This document shows, in pieces, positions 23,326 to 31,286 of a stretch of DNA of 32,856 bases. A model generated the notes under the pieces. It was not told the origin of the DNA and ran no database searches. It saw only the letters and a program-made list of their open reading frames with translations. The number at the start of each line of letters is the position of its first letter. Position 1 is the stretch's first letter. The translations under genes and the position numbers were made by a program. Origin of the DNA: Halobacteriales archaeon QS_8_69_73 (lineage in GTDB: Archaea > Halobacteriota > Halobacteria > Halobacteriales > Haloarculaceae); assembly GCA_003022945.1 (NCBI GenBank), contig PXRZ01000007.1, forward strand, positions 1-32,856, in the 5' to 3' direction.

Positions 23326-24378
23326 ATGGCGAGCGACGACCTCCAGGGCAGCCTCGCGGAGGTAGGGTCGCGGTTCGACTTCGGCGAGTACGAGATCGAG
23401 GCCTACCTCGCGGTGCTGGAGCACGGCCGGCTGACCGCCTCGGAGATCGCCGAACGGACCGACATCCCACAGCCGCGGGTGTACGACACGGTCAGGAGCC
23501 TCTCGGAGAACGGGCTGGTCGAGCTGCGGGAGTCGCGCCCGATGCAGGTGCTGGCGGTCGACCCCGAGGAGGCCTTCTCCGACGTGCAGTCGACGCTGTC
23601 GACGCTCGTGGGCGGCCTCTCGGAGCGGTACAGCCGGCCGACGCGGGACTCGGAGGCCGTCTCGCTGGTGAAGTCCCGACAGACCGTCCTGCGGTACATC
23701 GAGGAGGTGATCGCGACCGCGGACTACGAGCTGGTGCTGTCGCTGACGCCGGACCTGCTCGCTCGCTACGAAGAGCAGCTGGCCGAGCGTCGCGACGCCG
23801 GCGTCACCATCGAGCTGCTGTTGGCACCGGCGGCGGACGTGCCGGCGCCGTCGGAGTATCACTACGCCGGCGTGGCGACGGAGGTCCGGGCCCGTCGCGG
23901 CGTCACCACGCCGGTCGTCGCCGTCGGCGACGGCACGTACTCCGTCTACACCACCCGCGAGGGGCTGCAGGCCGACGGCGACCGCTACGGGGTCATCTTC
24001 AACCGCTCGGAGCTGGGCTTTCTCGTCTCCGGCTTCCTCAACACCGTCGTCTGGACGTCGGCGACGACGCTGGCCGACACCCGGAACGGCCGTCCGTTCC
24101 CGCGGCGCTACGCGACGGTCCGCCGCTGCGTCGAGGACCTCGACGGCGGCGACGGCCAGTTCTACGCCACCGTCCGGGGCCGGGACATCGAAACCGGCGA
24201 GCGGCGAACGGTCGACGGCGCCGTCGTCGACGTCTCCGTCGGCACCAACCGCGAGACCGCCGCCGTCACCATCGAGACCGACGACGGCCGCGTCGACGTC
24301 GGGGGCCAGGTGGCCGCCCTCGAGGACATCGAGGCCTACGAGATCGCCGTCGACCGGGAGGCGCCGCCGGAACTATGA
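23326..24378 (+). CDS. trmB: TrmB family sugar-sensing transcriptional regulator
   Basis: Protein of 350 residues. It has an N-terminal winged helix-turn-helix (about 20-75, with LTASEIAERTDIPQPRVYDTVRSL), a coiled linker, and the C-terminal TrmB effector domain (about 105-350). Length and N-terminus agree with Halobacterium TrmB, a global regulator that switches gluconeogenesis, glycolysis and cofactor genes according to glucose. The next gene is PEP carboxylase, and a sugar kinase and sugar ABC transporter lie within 8 kb, which fits that role. I did not see the published TACT-N7/8-GAGTA site in the promoters checked here. The stop codon lies inside a heptamer repeat. Confidence 0.83.
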   Translation: MASDDLQGSLAEVGSRFDFGEYEIEAYLAVLEHGRLTASEIAERTDIPQPRVYDTVRSLSENGLVELRESRPMQVLAVDPEEAFSDVQSTLSTLVGGLSERYSRPTRDSEAVSLVKSRQTVLRYIEEVIATADYELVLSLTPDLLARYEEQLAERRDAGVTIELLLAPAADVPAPSEYHYAGVATEVRARRGVTTPVVAVGDGTYSVYTTREGLQADGDRYGVIFNRSELGFLVSGFLNTVVWTSATTLADTRNGRPFPRRYATVRRCVEDLDGGDGQFYATVRGRDIETGERRTVDGAVVDVSVGTNRETAAVTIETDDGRVDVGGQVAALEDIEAYEIAVDREAPPEL

Positions 24379-24404
24379 ACTATGAACTATGAACTGTGAA
24401 CTCG
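24370..24404 (+). repeat. Five tandem heptamers across the trmB stop codon
   Basis: The unit GAACTAT occurs three times (24370-24390), followed by GAACTGT and GAACTCG. The first TGA in the array is the trmB stop. Because 7 is not a multiple of 3, a change in copy number would leave the stop unchanged but alter the spacing to ppc. Confidence 0.8.
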
Positions 24405-24434
24405 GGTCCGAGTGAGCTCTTCCGGCGGCGGTAG

Positions 24435-24442
24435 CCTTTACC
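24435..24442 (+). promoter_or_regulatory. TATA-like box of ppc
   Basis: CCTTTACC lies about 27 bases before the ppc ATG, so ppc can be transcribed independently of trmB. Confidence 0.45.
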
Positions 24443-24464
24443 CCCTGGCCGGCCGAGACGTGGT

Positions 24465-27152
24465 ATGACACTACACACCCGCGACGTCGAACGCGACGTC
24501 GACGAGCTGAGTTCGCTGCTCGGCGAGGTGCTGGCCGAGCAGGCGTCGCCGGCGGCGCTGGAGACCGTCGAGACGCTCCGAACTAGCGCCATCGACTACC
24601 GCCGCGGCGAGACGGCCTCGCGGACGCCGCTGCGGACCGAGCTGGCGGGACTGGAGCCGGAAACGCGGGAGGTCGTCGCCCGGGCGTTCGCCACCTACTT
24701 CGAGCTGCGGAACGTCGCCGAGGAGCGCGAGCGGGTCCGGGCGGTCCGGGAGGGCGTCCAGGCGGGGACGCTGGCCGACAGCGTCGCCGCCGCCGTCGAG
24801 CGGCTGGCCGACGCCGGCGCCGACGCCGCGACCGTCCGGCAGGTGCTCGACGACGTCCTCATCGAGCCGACGTTCACCGCCCACCCGACGGAGGCCCGCC
24901 GCAAGACGGTGAAGGCGAAGCTGCGGTCGGTCGGCGAGCAGCTGCGGGCCCTCGACGAGCGGCGACTCACCGACCGCGAGCGCCGGCGGATCGAGCGGGA
25001 GCTCGAGGCGGAGGTGACGAGCCTCTGGCAGACCCCACAGATACGGGACCGGCGGCCGGAGGTGACCGACGAGGCGCTGAACGTCCAGTGGTACCTCGAG
25101 AACACGCTGTTCGACGTCGTCGGGGACGTCTACGACGAGCTGGAGGCGGCGCTGTCGGAGTTCTACCCCGGCGTCGAGGTGCCGAAGCTGTTCGAGTTCC
25201 GCTCGTGGGCCGGCAGCGACCGCGACGGCAACCCCTACGTGACGCCGGACGTGACGACCGAGACGCTGCGGCGCCAGCGGGCGGCCGTTCTCGAGCGGTA
25301 CCGCGAGGAGTGCAAGCGGCTGTCGGGGGTGTTGAGCCAGGACGACCGGACGCTGTCGACCGGCGAGCCGTTCGACGAGCGGCTGGCCGCCGACGAGAGA
25401 CGGCTGCCGGAGGTCGCCGAGACCGTCGCCGAGCGGTACCCCGGCGAGCCGTACCGCCAGAAGCTGAAGTTGATGCGCGAGCGGCTCGAGCGCGTCGGCG
25501 ACGTCCGGCCGGGCGGCTACGACGACGTCGCGGAGCTGCTGGCGGACGTCGAGGCCATTGCCGACAGCCTCCGGGCCAACGGCGCCGAGGTCATCGCCGC
25601 CTCGCAGGTCGATCCCCTCGCCCGCCGCGTCGACACCTTCGGCTTCACCTTCGCCAGCCTCGATCTGCGGGACCACCGGCGGAACCACACCGAGACGGTC
25701 GCGGCCGTCTTCGGAGCCGAGGGCGTCGACTACGCCGGGATGGACGAGGCCGAGCGCGTCGAAACGCTCACCGAGGCCGTCCTCCAGCCGGAGCCGGTCG
25801 TCGACGTCGGCGACCGCTCGGGGTACGGGGAGACGCCGACGCGGGTGCTGCGGCGGTTCGAGGCCCTCGCGGAGTGGCAGCGGGAGTACGGCGTCGACGC
25901 CGTCGACACTTACTGCATCTCGATGACCGAGGAGCCGAGCCACGTCCTGGAGGTGCTGTTTCTCGCCGACCAGGCCGGCGTCGTCGACCTGCCGGGCCAC
26001 TGCGGGCTCGACGTCGTCCCGCTTTTGGAGACCAAGTCCGCGCTGTCCGGCGCCCGCCGCATCATGGGGACGCTGTTCGAGAACGACGCCTACGCGGCGG
26101 CGCTTGCGGCCCGCGGCGACGTCCAGGAGGTGATGATCGGCTACTCCGATTCCAACAAGGAAAACGGCTTCCTGGCGGCCAACTGGTCGCTGTTCCGCAA
26201 CCAGAAGCGGCTGGTGGCCATCGCCGACGACTTCGACGTCGAACTGCGGCTGTTCCACGGCCGCGGTGGCTCCATCTCCCGCGGCGGCGGCTCGATGAAC
26301 GAGGCGCTGCTGGCGCTGCCGACCGAGACGGTGACCGGCCAGGTGAAGTTCACCGAACAGGGCGAGGCCATCGCCGAGAAGTACGCCACCCCGACCATCG
26401 CCAAGCGGAACCTCGAGCAGATGCTGAACGCCCAACTGCGGGCCCGCCACCGGGCGCTGGCCGACGACGACGACGGGCCACCGGCCGGCAGCGACGACGC
26501 GATGGAAACGGCCGCCGCGGCCGCCCGTGAGGCCTACCGCGGGCTGCTCGACGCCGACGGCTTCGTCGCGTACTTCGAGGAGGCGACGCCCATCCGGGTC
26601 ATCGAGGAGCTGAACCTCGGCTCCCGGCCGGCCTCCCGTTCCGGCGAGCGGTCGGTCGAGGATCTGCGGGCCATCCCGTGGGTGTTCGCCTGGACGCAGG
26701 CCCGCTGTATCGTCCCCGGCTGGTACGGCCTCGGCGCCGGCCTGGAGGCGTACCTCGAATCGGGCGGCGACCGCGAGACGCTGCGGCGCTACTACGAGGA
26801 GTGGCCGTTCTTCCGGACGACGATCGACAACGCCGCGCTGTCGCTGGCCCGGACCGACCTCGAGATCGCCGCCGAGTACGCCGACCTGGCGGCCAACCGC
26901 GAGGCGTTCTTTCCCCGCATCGAGCGCGAGTACGAGCGGGCCGTCGACGTCGTCGCCGACGTCGCCGGCCGGGACCGCCTACCCGCGAAGGAGTGGGTCG
27001 CGGAGAACCTCGAGCGCCGGAACCCGTACGTCGACCCGCTGAACCTGCTGCAGGCCCGGCTGTTGGACCGCGAGGCGCTCACCGACCGCGAGGACCGGAC
27101 GCTCCGGCTGACGGTGAAGGGCATCGCCGCCGGGATGAAGTCGACGGGATAG
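24465..27152 (+). CDS. ppc: Phosphoenolpyruvate carboxylase, bacterial type
   Basis: Full-length enzyme of 895 residues that carboxylates PEP to oxaloacetate, refilling the TCA cycle. Signatures are EPTFTAHPTEARRKT with catalytic His140, SWAGSDRDGNP, VMIGYSDSNKENGF (about 556-569), and the glycine loop FHGRGGSISRGGG (about 598-610). The C-terminus, NPYVDPLNLLQARLL ... GIAAGMKSTG, follows the usual pattern, with STG where bacteria mostly have NTG. No truncation is seen. It follows trmB by 86 bases, consistent with control of the PEP node by the sugar regulator, although that is inference from position. Confidence 0.95.
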   Translation: MTLHTRDVERDVDELSSLLGEVLAEQASPAALETVETLRTSAIDYRRGETASRTPLRTELAGLEPETREVVARAFATYFELRNVAEERERVRAVREGVQAGTLADSVAAAVERLADAGADAATVRQVLDDVLIEPTFTAHPTEARRKTVKAKLRSVGEQLRALDERRLTDRERRRIERELEAEVTSLWQTPQIRDRRPEVTDEALNVQWYLENTLFDVVGDVYDELEAALSEFYPGVEVPKLFEFRSWAGSDRDGNPYVTPDVTTETLRRQRAAVLERYREECKRLSGVLSQDDRTLSTGEPFDERLAADERRLPEVAETVAERYPGEPYRQKLKLMRERLERVGDVRPGGYDDVAELLADVEAIADSLRANGAEVIAASQVDPLARRVDTFGFTFASLDLRDHRRNHTETVAAVFGAEGVDYAGMDEAERVETLTEAVLQPEPVVDVGDRSGYGETPTRVLRRFEALAEWQREYGVDAVDTYCISMTEEPSHVLEVLFLADQAGVVDLPGHCGLDVVPLLETKSALSGARRIMGTLFENDAYAAALAARGDVQEVMIGYSDSNKENGFLAANWSLFRNQKRLVAIADDFDVELRLFHGRGGSISRGGGSMNEALLALPTETVTGQVKFTEQGEAIAEKYATPTIAKRNLEQMLNAQLRARHRALADDDDGPPAGSDDAMETAAAAAREAYRGLLDADGFVAYFEEATPIRVIEELNLGSRPASRSGERSVEDLRAIPWVFAWTQARCIVPGWYGLGAGLEAYLESGGDRETLRRYYEEWPFFRTTIDNAALSLARTDLEIAAEYADLAANREAFFPRIEREYERAVDVVADVAGRDRLPAKEWVAENLERRNPYVDPLNLLQARLLDREALTDREDRTLRLTVKGIAAGMKSTG

Positions 27153-27164
27153 GTACCCGGGGTC

Positions 27165-27535
27165 GAGTCACAACGGTAACAGCGCGGAAGCCCACGGCTT
27201 AGCCGTCCCCAGAACGCTTCGCGTTCTTGCTGTGCCAGTCAGAAATCTTTGATTTCTGACGACGTGGGAGGAAGCGCGGAAGCTTGATGTGACTCCGAAT
27301 CGACCGTAGAGATACGTCCCACAGGCCCACAAGCGGTCGGTGGGACGGGCTGTCCGCCAGCCAGCCCCGGAGTCAGGGGACGCCGATTGGGTCCCTCCGA
27401 CTCCCGACACGGAAGCCACCTGAGAGAGCCCCTGATCAGGAAGCCGGGGGCGTGGAGCTTTCGAGCCGGGAGCGCGAAACCCGGGAGTCCCACCGACAAG
27501 CCCACGAGTTTACTCGTGGGCAGCTGACCCGCTGG
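27165..27535 (+). mobile_element. Solo IS605/IS1341-type end element, candidate guide-RNA remnant
   Basis: This fills the gap between ppc and the UspA gene. It starts with GGAAGCCCACGGC and GTGGGAGGAAGC, the two halves of a left-end hairpin of IS605 type. The halves are separated by an insertion holding the hairpins 27211-27227 (AGAACGC-TTC-GCGTTCT) and 27238-27260 (GTCAGAAATC-TTT-GATTTCTGAC). It ends with CCCACGAG-TTTA-CTCGTGGG (27501-27520) followed by CAGCTGAC, a familiar haloarchaeal IS1341 right end. No transposase frame is present. In intact elements the 3' end makes the RNA that guides TnpB, so this could be a solo RNA-bearing end or simple debris. Confidence 0.55.
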
Positions 27536-27566
27536 TTTTAATTCGAGGGGGCCGAAACCCCGAATT

Positions 27567-28028
27567 ATGAGCCTCGAGACGGTACTCCTGGCAGTCGGCG
27601 AGCGCGACAAGGGTCGAACCGACCGACTCGCGGCGACGGCGGTCGACGTCGCGGGTCCCGCGGGTGCGACCGTGGCGCTGAGCCACGTCTTCACGACCGA
27701 GGAGTACGACGCCGCCCGGCGGGATCTGGACGCCGACCCTGAAAGCGAGGTGACGCCGGACAAGGTGGCGAAACGCTACGCCACCATCCGGACGCTGGGC
27801 GACGCCCTCGAGGCGGCCGGCGTCGACTTCGACTGGTACGGCCGTCTCGTCGACGACGAGGACGGGGAGGGAGGGGTCGTCGTCGACCTCGCCGAGGAAC
27901 TGGACGCCGACATGGTCGTCATCGGCGGCCGGAAGCGCTCGCCGGCCGGCAAGGCCGTCTTCGGGTCGACCGCCCAGGACATCCTGCTGGAGGCGCCGTG
28001 TCCGGTCACCTTCGTCCGGGGGGAGTGA
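27567..28028 (+). CDS. Universal stress protein, UspA family
   Basis: Single-domain protein of 153 residues with the UspA alpha/beta fold. It starts with the first strand TVLLAVGERDKGR and ends with the ATP-binding pattern GGRKRSPAGKAVFGSTAQDIL (the G-2x-G-9x-G-S/T type) and VTFVRGE. Such proteins bind ATP and accumulate under stress; they have no single known reaction. TATA-like GTTTTAATTC (27534-27543) lies about 28 bases before ATG 27567, immediately after the IS605-like end, so the element borders the promoter. Confidence 0.86.
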   Translation: MSLETVLLAVGERDKGRTDRLAATAVDVAGPAGATVALSHVFTTEEYDAARRDLDADPESEVTPDKVAKRYATIRTLGDALEAAGVDFDWYGRLVDDEDGEGGVVVDLAEELDADMVVIGGRKRSPAGKAVFGSTAQDILLEAPCPVTFVRGE

Positions 28029-28041
28029 CCGCGCCGGCCGG

Positions 28042-28311
28042 CTACGGCTCCCGGCGTCTGGCGACGCGACCGACGTACACCCCGGCGATCACCAGCATGA
28101 CGACCAGCGCCGCCAGCGTCACGACCTGCGGCAGGTTCCCGTCCAGCAGCGCCAGCAGCAAGAACGGGGTCACGGCCGCCGCCGCGAGGAGATGGACGCC
28201 GGTCACCAGCTGCGAGAGCGAGAACGGTCCGGGAACCGGCTCGCCGCCGGCGGCCGCGACGTCGTCGTACTCGGGGTCGAGGTACTCCTCGGCGTCGTCA
28301 TCGTCGTCCAT
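28042..28311 (-). CDS. Small two-helix membrane protein of unknown function
   Basis: Protein of 89 residues with a very acidic N-terminus (DDDDDAEEYLDPEYDD) and two hydrophobic segments near residues 35-57 and 62-82, ending in ARRREP. Charge distribution predicts both ends in the cytoplasm. No family was recognised. It converges on the UspA gene (13 bases apart). The inverted repeat element starts about 70 bases upstream of its ATG. Confidence 0.62.
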   Translation of the reverse strand: MDDDDDAEEYLDPEYDDVAAAGGEPVPGPFSLSQLVTGVHLLAAAAVTPFLLLALLDGNLPQVVTLAALVVMLVIAGVYVGRVARRREP

Positions 28312-28378
28312 GCGCCGGGTTGGGGCGCCGTTCCCCTGAGCCTGACGGCAGCCGTCACGGCCACGTTCAGCTGCGCGA

Positions 28379-28510
28379 GAGCCGGCCGGTCAGCCGGCGT
28401 CGGGCGGGGCCTCGTACGGGGCCGACCGCTCGCGGAGCGAGCGAGAGGGGGCGTTCGAAAACGCCGTCATCACCGCCGAAAGACGCTACTCGCTCCTCAC
28501 CGAAGGCTAT
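28379..28510 (-). repeat. Intergenic repeat element, short inverted copy
   Basis: Read on the minus strand, 28507-28442 matches 22947-23010 and 28441-28379 matches 23203-23259, including GGTGAGG, AGTAGCGT, GATGACGGCGT, CGAACGCCCCCTC and GAGCGGTCGGCCCCGT. The middle of the long copy is absent, and this copy has about 12 extra bases near GAGGCCCCGCCCG. The hairpin CGCTCGC-GGA-GCGAGCG is retained. It lies just downstream of the ROK kinase stop. Confidence 0.65.
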
Positions 28511-28515
28511 CGCCG

Positions 28516-29481
28516 TCACCGGCGGAGCCGCCGCCGGTCGCCGGTGCCGCCCGTCATCGCGCTGGCGAGGGCGCCTCGCAGCACCACGTCGTTGCCGAGC
28601 GTCGTCGGCCGTATCTCGGGGACGTTCGAGAACACCCGCTCGGGGACCCGCTCGCGGAGTTCGCCCACCACGACCTCGGGGTTGCCGGTCGCGACGGCGC
28701 CGCCGACGTAGACGACGATGGGCGCGTAGGCGTCGACCAGCGTCGCTACCCCGAGGGCGTTCCACTCGGCGACCCGCTCGAGGACGCGGTCGGCGAGGGG
28801 ATCGTCGCCGGCGGCCGCGAAGACGTCGGCGGCGTCGAACTCCGGCGACGACAGCGGCAGCTCCGTCGGCTCGCCGTCGTGGAGGTGCCGGGCGTACCGC
28901 GGAACCGACGACCCCGAGCAGTACGCCTCCCAGTGGCCGCGGCCGCCGCAGCCGCAGGTCATGGCGCCGTCGGGATCGAGGGTAATGTGACCGAGTTCGC
29001 CGGCGTTGCCGTCCCATCCCGAGAGGACGTTGCCGTCGACGCAGACGCCGGCGCCGATGCCCGAGGAGATGGTGAGGTAGGCCATGTCGTCGGGGTTGCG
29101 CTCGGCGTGGAACCGTTCGCCGATGACGCCGGCGGCGGTGTCGTTGTGGAGGTGGACCGGGGCGTCGACGAGCTCCTCGAGCGGGCCGGCCAGCGGGATG
29201 GTGTCGACGCCGTCGGGTAGGTTCGCCGGCCCCTCGACGGTGCCGGCCGCGAGATCGAGCGGGCCGATGGAGCCGACCCCCGCGGCGGCGACATCCCCGG
29301 GGGCGACGCCGGCCGCCTCGCAGGCCGCCCGCACCGCGTCCAGCACCGCCTCGGTGACGGCGATTCCCGACGGTCCCTGCGGCGTCGGTCGGCGGTCCCG
29401 CCCGATGACGGTCCCGTCGTCGTCGCCGACGACCGCCCGGACGTTCGTCGCCCCGAGGTCGACGCCCGCGTAGTGTGCCAT
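28516..29481 (-). CDS. ROK family sugar kinase, probable glucokinase
   Basis: Protein of 321 residues. The N-terminal phosphate-binding loop is VDLGATNVR (7-15), the catalytic Asp114 lies in HNDTAAG, and the ROK zinc site comes from GELGH (His165) and CGCGGRGHWEAYC (Cys176, Cys178 and a further ligand). The family phosphorylates glucose, N-acetylglucosamine or related sugars with ATP; in a haloarchaeon glucose is likely but not proven. ATG 29481 (MAHYAGVDLG) is supported by GTTAAGTC on the minus strand at 29505-29512. It is divergent from the aldo/keto reductase, and a sugar ABC transporter follows nearby. Confidence 0.87.
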   Translation of the reverse strand: MAHYAGVDLGATNVRAVVGDDDGTVIGRDRRPTPQGPSGIAVTEAVLDAVRAACEAAGVAPGDVAAAGVGSIGPLDLAAGTVEGPANLPDGVDTIPLAGPLEELVDAPVHLHNDTAAGVIGERFHAERNPDDMAYLTISSGIGAGVCVDGNVLSGWDGNAGELGHITLDPDGAMTCGCGGRGHWEAYCSGSSVPRYARHLHDGEPTELPLSSPEFDAADVFAAAGDDPLADRVLERVAEWNALGVATLVDAYAPIVVYVGGAVATGNPEVVVGELRERVPERVFSNVPEIRPTTLGNDVVLRGALASAMTGGTGDRRRLRR

Positions 29482-29504
29482 CGGCCGAATGAGGGGAGCG
29501 CTCG

Positions 29505-29562
29505 GACTTAACGGGCCTGGATTCCGTTCGCGGCGCCCGGACCTCGAGCCACGAGCATATGT
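29505..29562. promoter_or_regulatory. Divergent promoter region, ROK kinase / aldo-keto reductase
   Basis: GTTAAGTC on the minus strand (29505-29512) and GCATATGT on the plus strand (29555-29562) lie about 27 bases before their respective start codons at 29481 and 29586. No TACT-GAGTA TrmB-type site is visible between them. Confidence 0.5.
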
Positions 29563-29585
29563 ACCTCGCGGGACCATCGTCGCCC

Positions 29586-30566
29586 ATGGAGTACACGCGA
29601 CTCGGCTCGACCGGCCTGGAGGTGTCGAGGCTCTGTCTCGGCTGCATGAACTTCGGCGACGGCGAGCCGTGGATGATCGGCGACCGGGCGGCGAGCATCG
29701 ACCTCATCCACCGCGCGCTGGATGGCGGCATCAACTTCCTCGACACGGCGAACATCTACTCCGGCGGCGAGTCCGAGGAGATCGTCGGCGAGGCCATCGA
29801 GAGCCGCCGACGGGACGAACTCGTCGTCGCGACGAAGGTGTACTGGGACACCCACGACGGCCCCAACGGCAGCGGCCTCTCCCGGAAGCACATTATCGAC
29901 CAAGCCTACCAGAGCCTCGACCGCCTCGGCGTCGACTACATCGACCTGTACCAGATCCACCGCTTCGACGAGGAGACGCCGGTCGAGGAGACGCTGTCGG
30001 CGCTGACCCACCTCGTCGACGAAGGCGTCGTCCGGTACGTCGGAGCCAGCACGATGACCGCTTACGAGTTCACGAAGCTACTGTACACCGCCGACGCCGA
30101 GGGCTACGAGCGGTTCGTCTCGATGCAGCCGGAGTACAACGCCGTCGACCGCCACGAGGAGGCCAACGTGCTACCGGCCTGTGCCGGCGAGGACGTCGGC
30201 GTCGTCCCGTGGTCGCCGCTGGCCGGCGGCTTCCTTTCCGGCAAGTACGATCCCGACGGCGAGGTGCCGGAGGGGACGCGGGCGGCCGACGACGACTACA
30301 CCCGCGATCGGTTCACCGAGGAGAACTGGGCGGTACTGTCGGAGCTACAGTCGGTCGCCGACGAGCAGGGGGTCTCGACGGCACAGGTGGCGCTCGCGTG
30401 GCTGCTCGAGCGTCCCGTCGTCGACGCCCCGATAATCGGCCCGCGCACGGAGGCCCACCTCGATGACGCGCTGGGGGCCGTCGACGTCTCGCTGTCGGCG
30501 GCCGAGGTAGAGCGCATCGCCGAGCCGAAGACGCCGCGGTGGCCGGCACCCGGCAAGGACACCTAA
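29586..30566 (+). CDS. Aldo/keto reductase
   Basis: TIM-barrel oxidoreductase of 326 residues. The catalytic tetrad is visible: Asp53 and Tyr58 in NFLDTANIYSGGES, Lys84 in ATKVYW and His125 in YQIHRFD. The NADP-contact segments VVPWSPLAGGFLSGKY and PIIGPRTEAHLDDAL follow. It belongs to the YajO/GSP69-type group that reduces aldehydes and ketones, sometimes sugars. ATG 29586 has GCATATGT about 28 bases upstream. It is divergent from the sugar kinase, so a role in sugar or polyol metabolism is plausible. Substrate unknown. Confidence 0.88.
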   Translation: MEYTRLGSTGLEVSRLCLGCMNFGDGEPWMIGDRAASIDLIHRALDGGINFLDTANIYSGGESEEIVGEAIESRRRDELVVATKVYWDTHDGPNGSGLSRKHIIDQAYQSLDRLGVDYIDLYQIHRFDEETPVEETLSALTHLVDEGVVRYVGASTMTAYEFTKLLYTADAEGYERFVSMQPEYNAVDRHEEANVLPACAGEDVGVVPWSPLAGGFLSGKYDPDGEVPEGTRAADDDYTRDRFTEENWAVLSELQSVADEQGVSTAQVALAWLLERPVVDAPIIGPRTEAHLDDALGAVDVSLSAAEVERIAEPKTPRWPAPGKDT

Positions 30567-30699
30567 TACTGGCTGCTATACGTCGTCCCGGTGTCGGCTG
30601 CACGCCGGCGTACGGTCGTACCGATGGACGGTTGCAGCACTCAGCGTGCGGGTCGAGGGCGACCCCGGGCGCTCCGGCGGGACGAGACGTCGGACGGGA

Positions 30700-31137
30700 T
30701 CAAACCCGGAGTGCCGTGTCTCCCACCGGCTCGCCGTGGACGGCCCGGTACACCGTCGGGAAGGCCGCGAGGCCGACCGCCTGAACGACGCCGCCGAGAA
30801 GCGTGAGCCACCACGAACCCAGCGTGACGACCACGAGCGCGACGCCCATGGTGGCGGTCAGGTAGACCGCGCTGAAGTGGCCGAACCGTAGCGGAATCGA
30901 GGACAGTTCGGCGCGGCGCGGCCAGGCGCCGACGTCGATTCGTCCGCTCCGAAACGCCGCGAGTGCGACGCTCCCGGCGCCGATAGCCGCCAGCCCCGAT
31001 AACGAAACGGCGTCCGGGTAACGGCTCTGCAGCAACGCGACCACCACGAAGGCCGGCGTCGAGAGAAATGACAGCTCCATGACCCCGAAGAAGACCTCCT
31101 CGAGCCGCGCCAGCAGTCCAGTTTCGGATTCGCTCAT
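30700..31137 (-). CDS. Four-helix membrane protein of unknown function
   Basis: Protein of 145 residues starting at ATG 31137 (MSESETG), with an amphipathic N-terminus and hydrophobic segments near residues 20-38, 48-64, 85-105 and 107-127. No catalytic or binding motif was seen and the family was not recognised. TTAATAATCC on the minus strand around 31184-31193 could be its promoter, giving a leader of about 20-25 bases. It is divergent from the ABC transporter operon. Confidence 0.6.
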   Translation of the reverse strand: MSESETGLLARLEEVFFGVMELSFLSTPAFVVVALLQSRYPDAVSLSGLAAIGAGSVALAAFRSGRIDVGAWPRRAELSSIPLRFGHFSAVYLTATMGVALVVVTLGSWWLTLLGGVVQAVGLAAFPTVYRAVHGEPVGDTALRV

Positions 31138-31252
31138 GATGAAGATGTCGTCGACCGGCAGGTGGACCTGCGGTTGCCGGCCCGGATTATTAAGTCGTTC
31201 GACACGCGGAGAACGACCGGATATAGATGTTTGCTCCGTTTCGAGGCCCGTA

Positions 31253-31261
31253 TCTATATGT
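31253..31261 (+). promoter_or_regulatory. TATA-like box of the sugar ABC transporter operon
   Basis: TCTATATGT is placed about 28 bases before the start codons GTG 31284 and ATG 31287. AT-rich DNA around it, including GGATATAGATG about 30 bases upstream, could bind a regulator, but no known site is recognised. Confidence 0.5.
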
Positions 31262-31286
31262 ATGATGGGTATTAACAACGGCTGTG

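Noticed and set aside
24370..24404. CRISPR-like array
   Set aside because: The units are only 7 bases, directly adjacent and without spacers, and no cas genes are near.
24471..26450. Long open frame on the minus strand opposite ppc
   Set aside because: It has no recognisable motif, and the opposite strand encodes a complete PEP carboxylase.
29482..29585. TrmB binding site (TACT-N7/8-GAGTA) between the ROK kinase and the aldo/keto reductase
   Set aside because: No such sequence is present; the promoters of trmB, ppc and the ABC operon were also checked by eye without success.
28367..29755. Long open frame on the minus strand covering the ROK kinase gene in another frame
   Set aside because: The encoded protein is a low-complexity Arg-rich string typical of a shadow frame in GC-rich DNA; the ROK kinase frame has clear family motifs.
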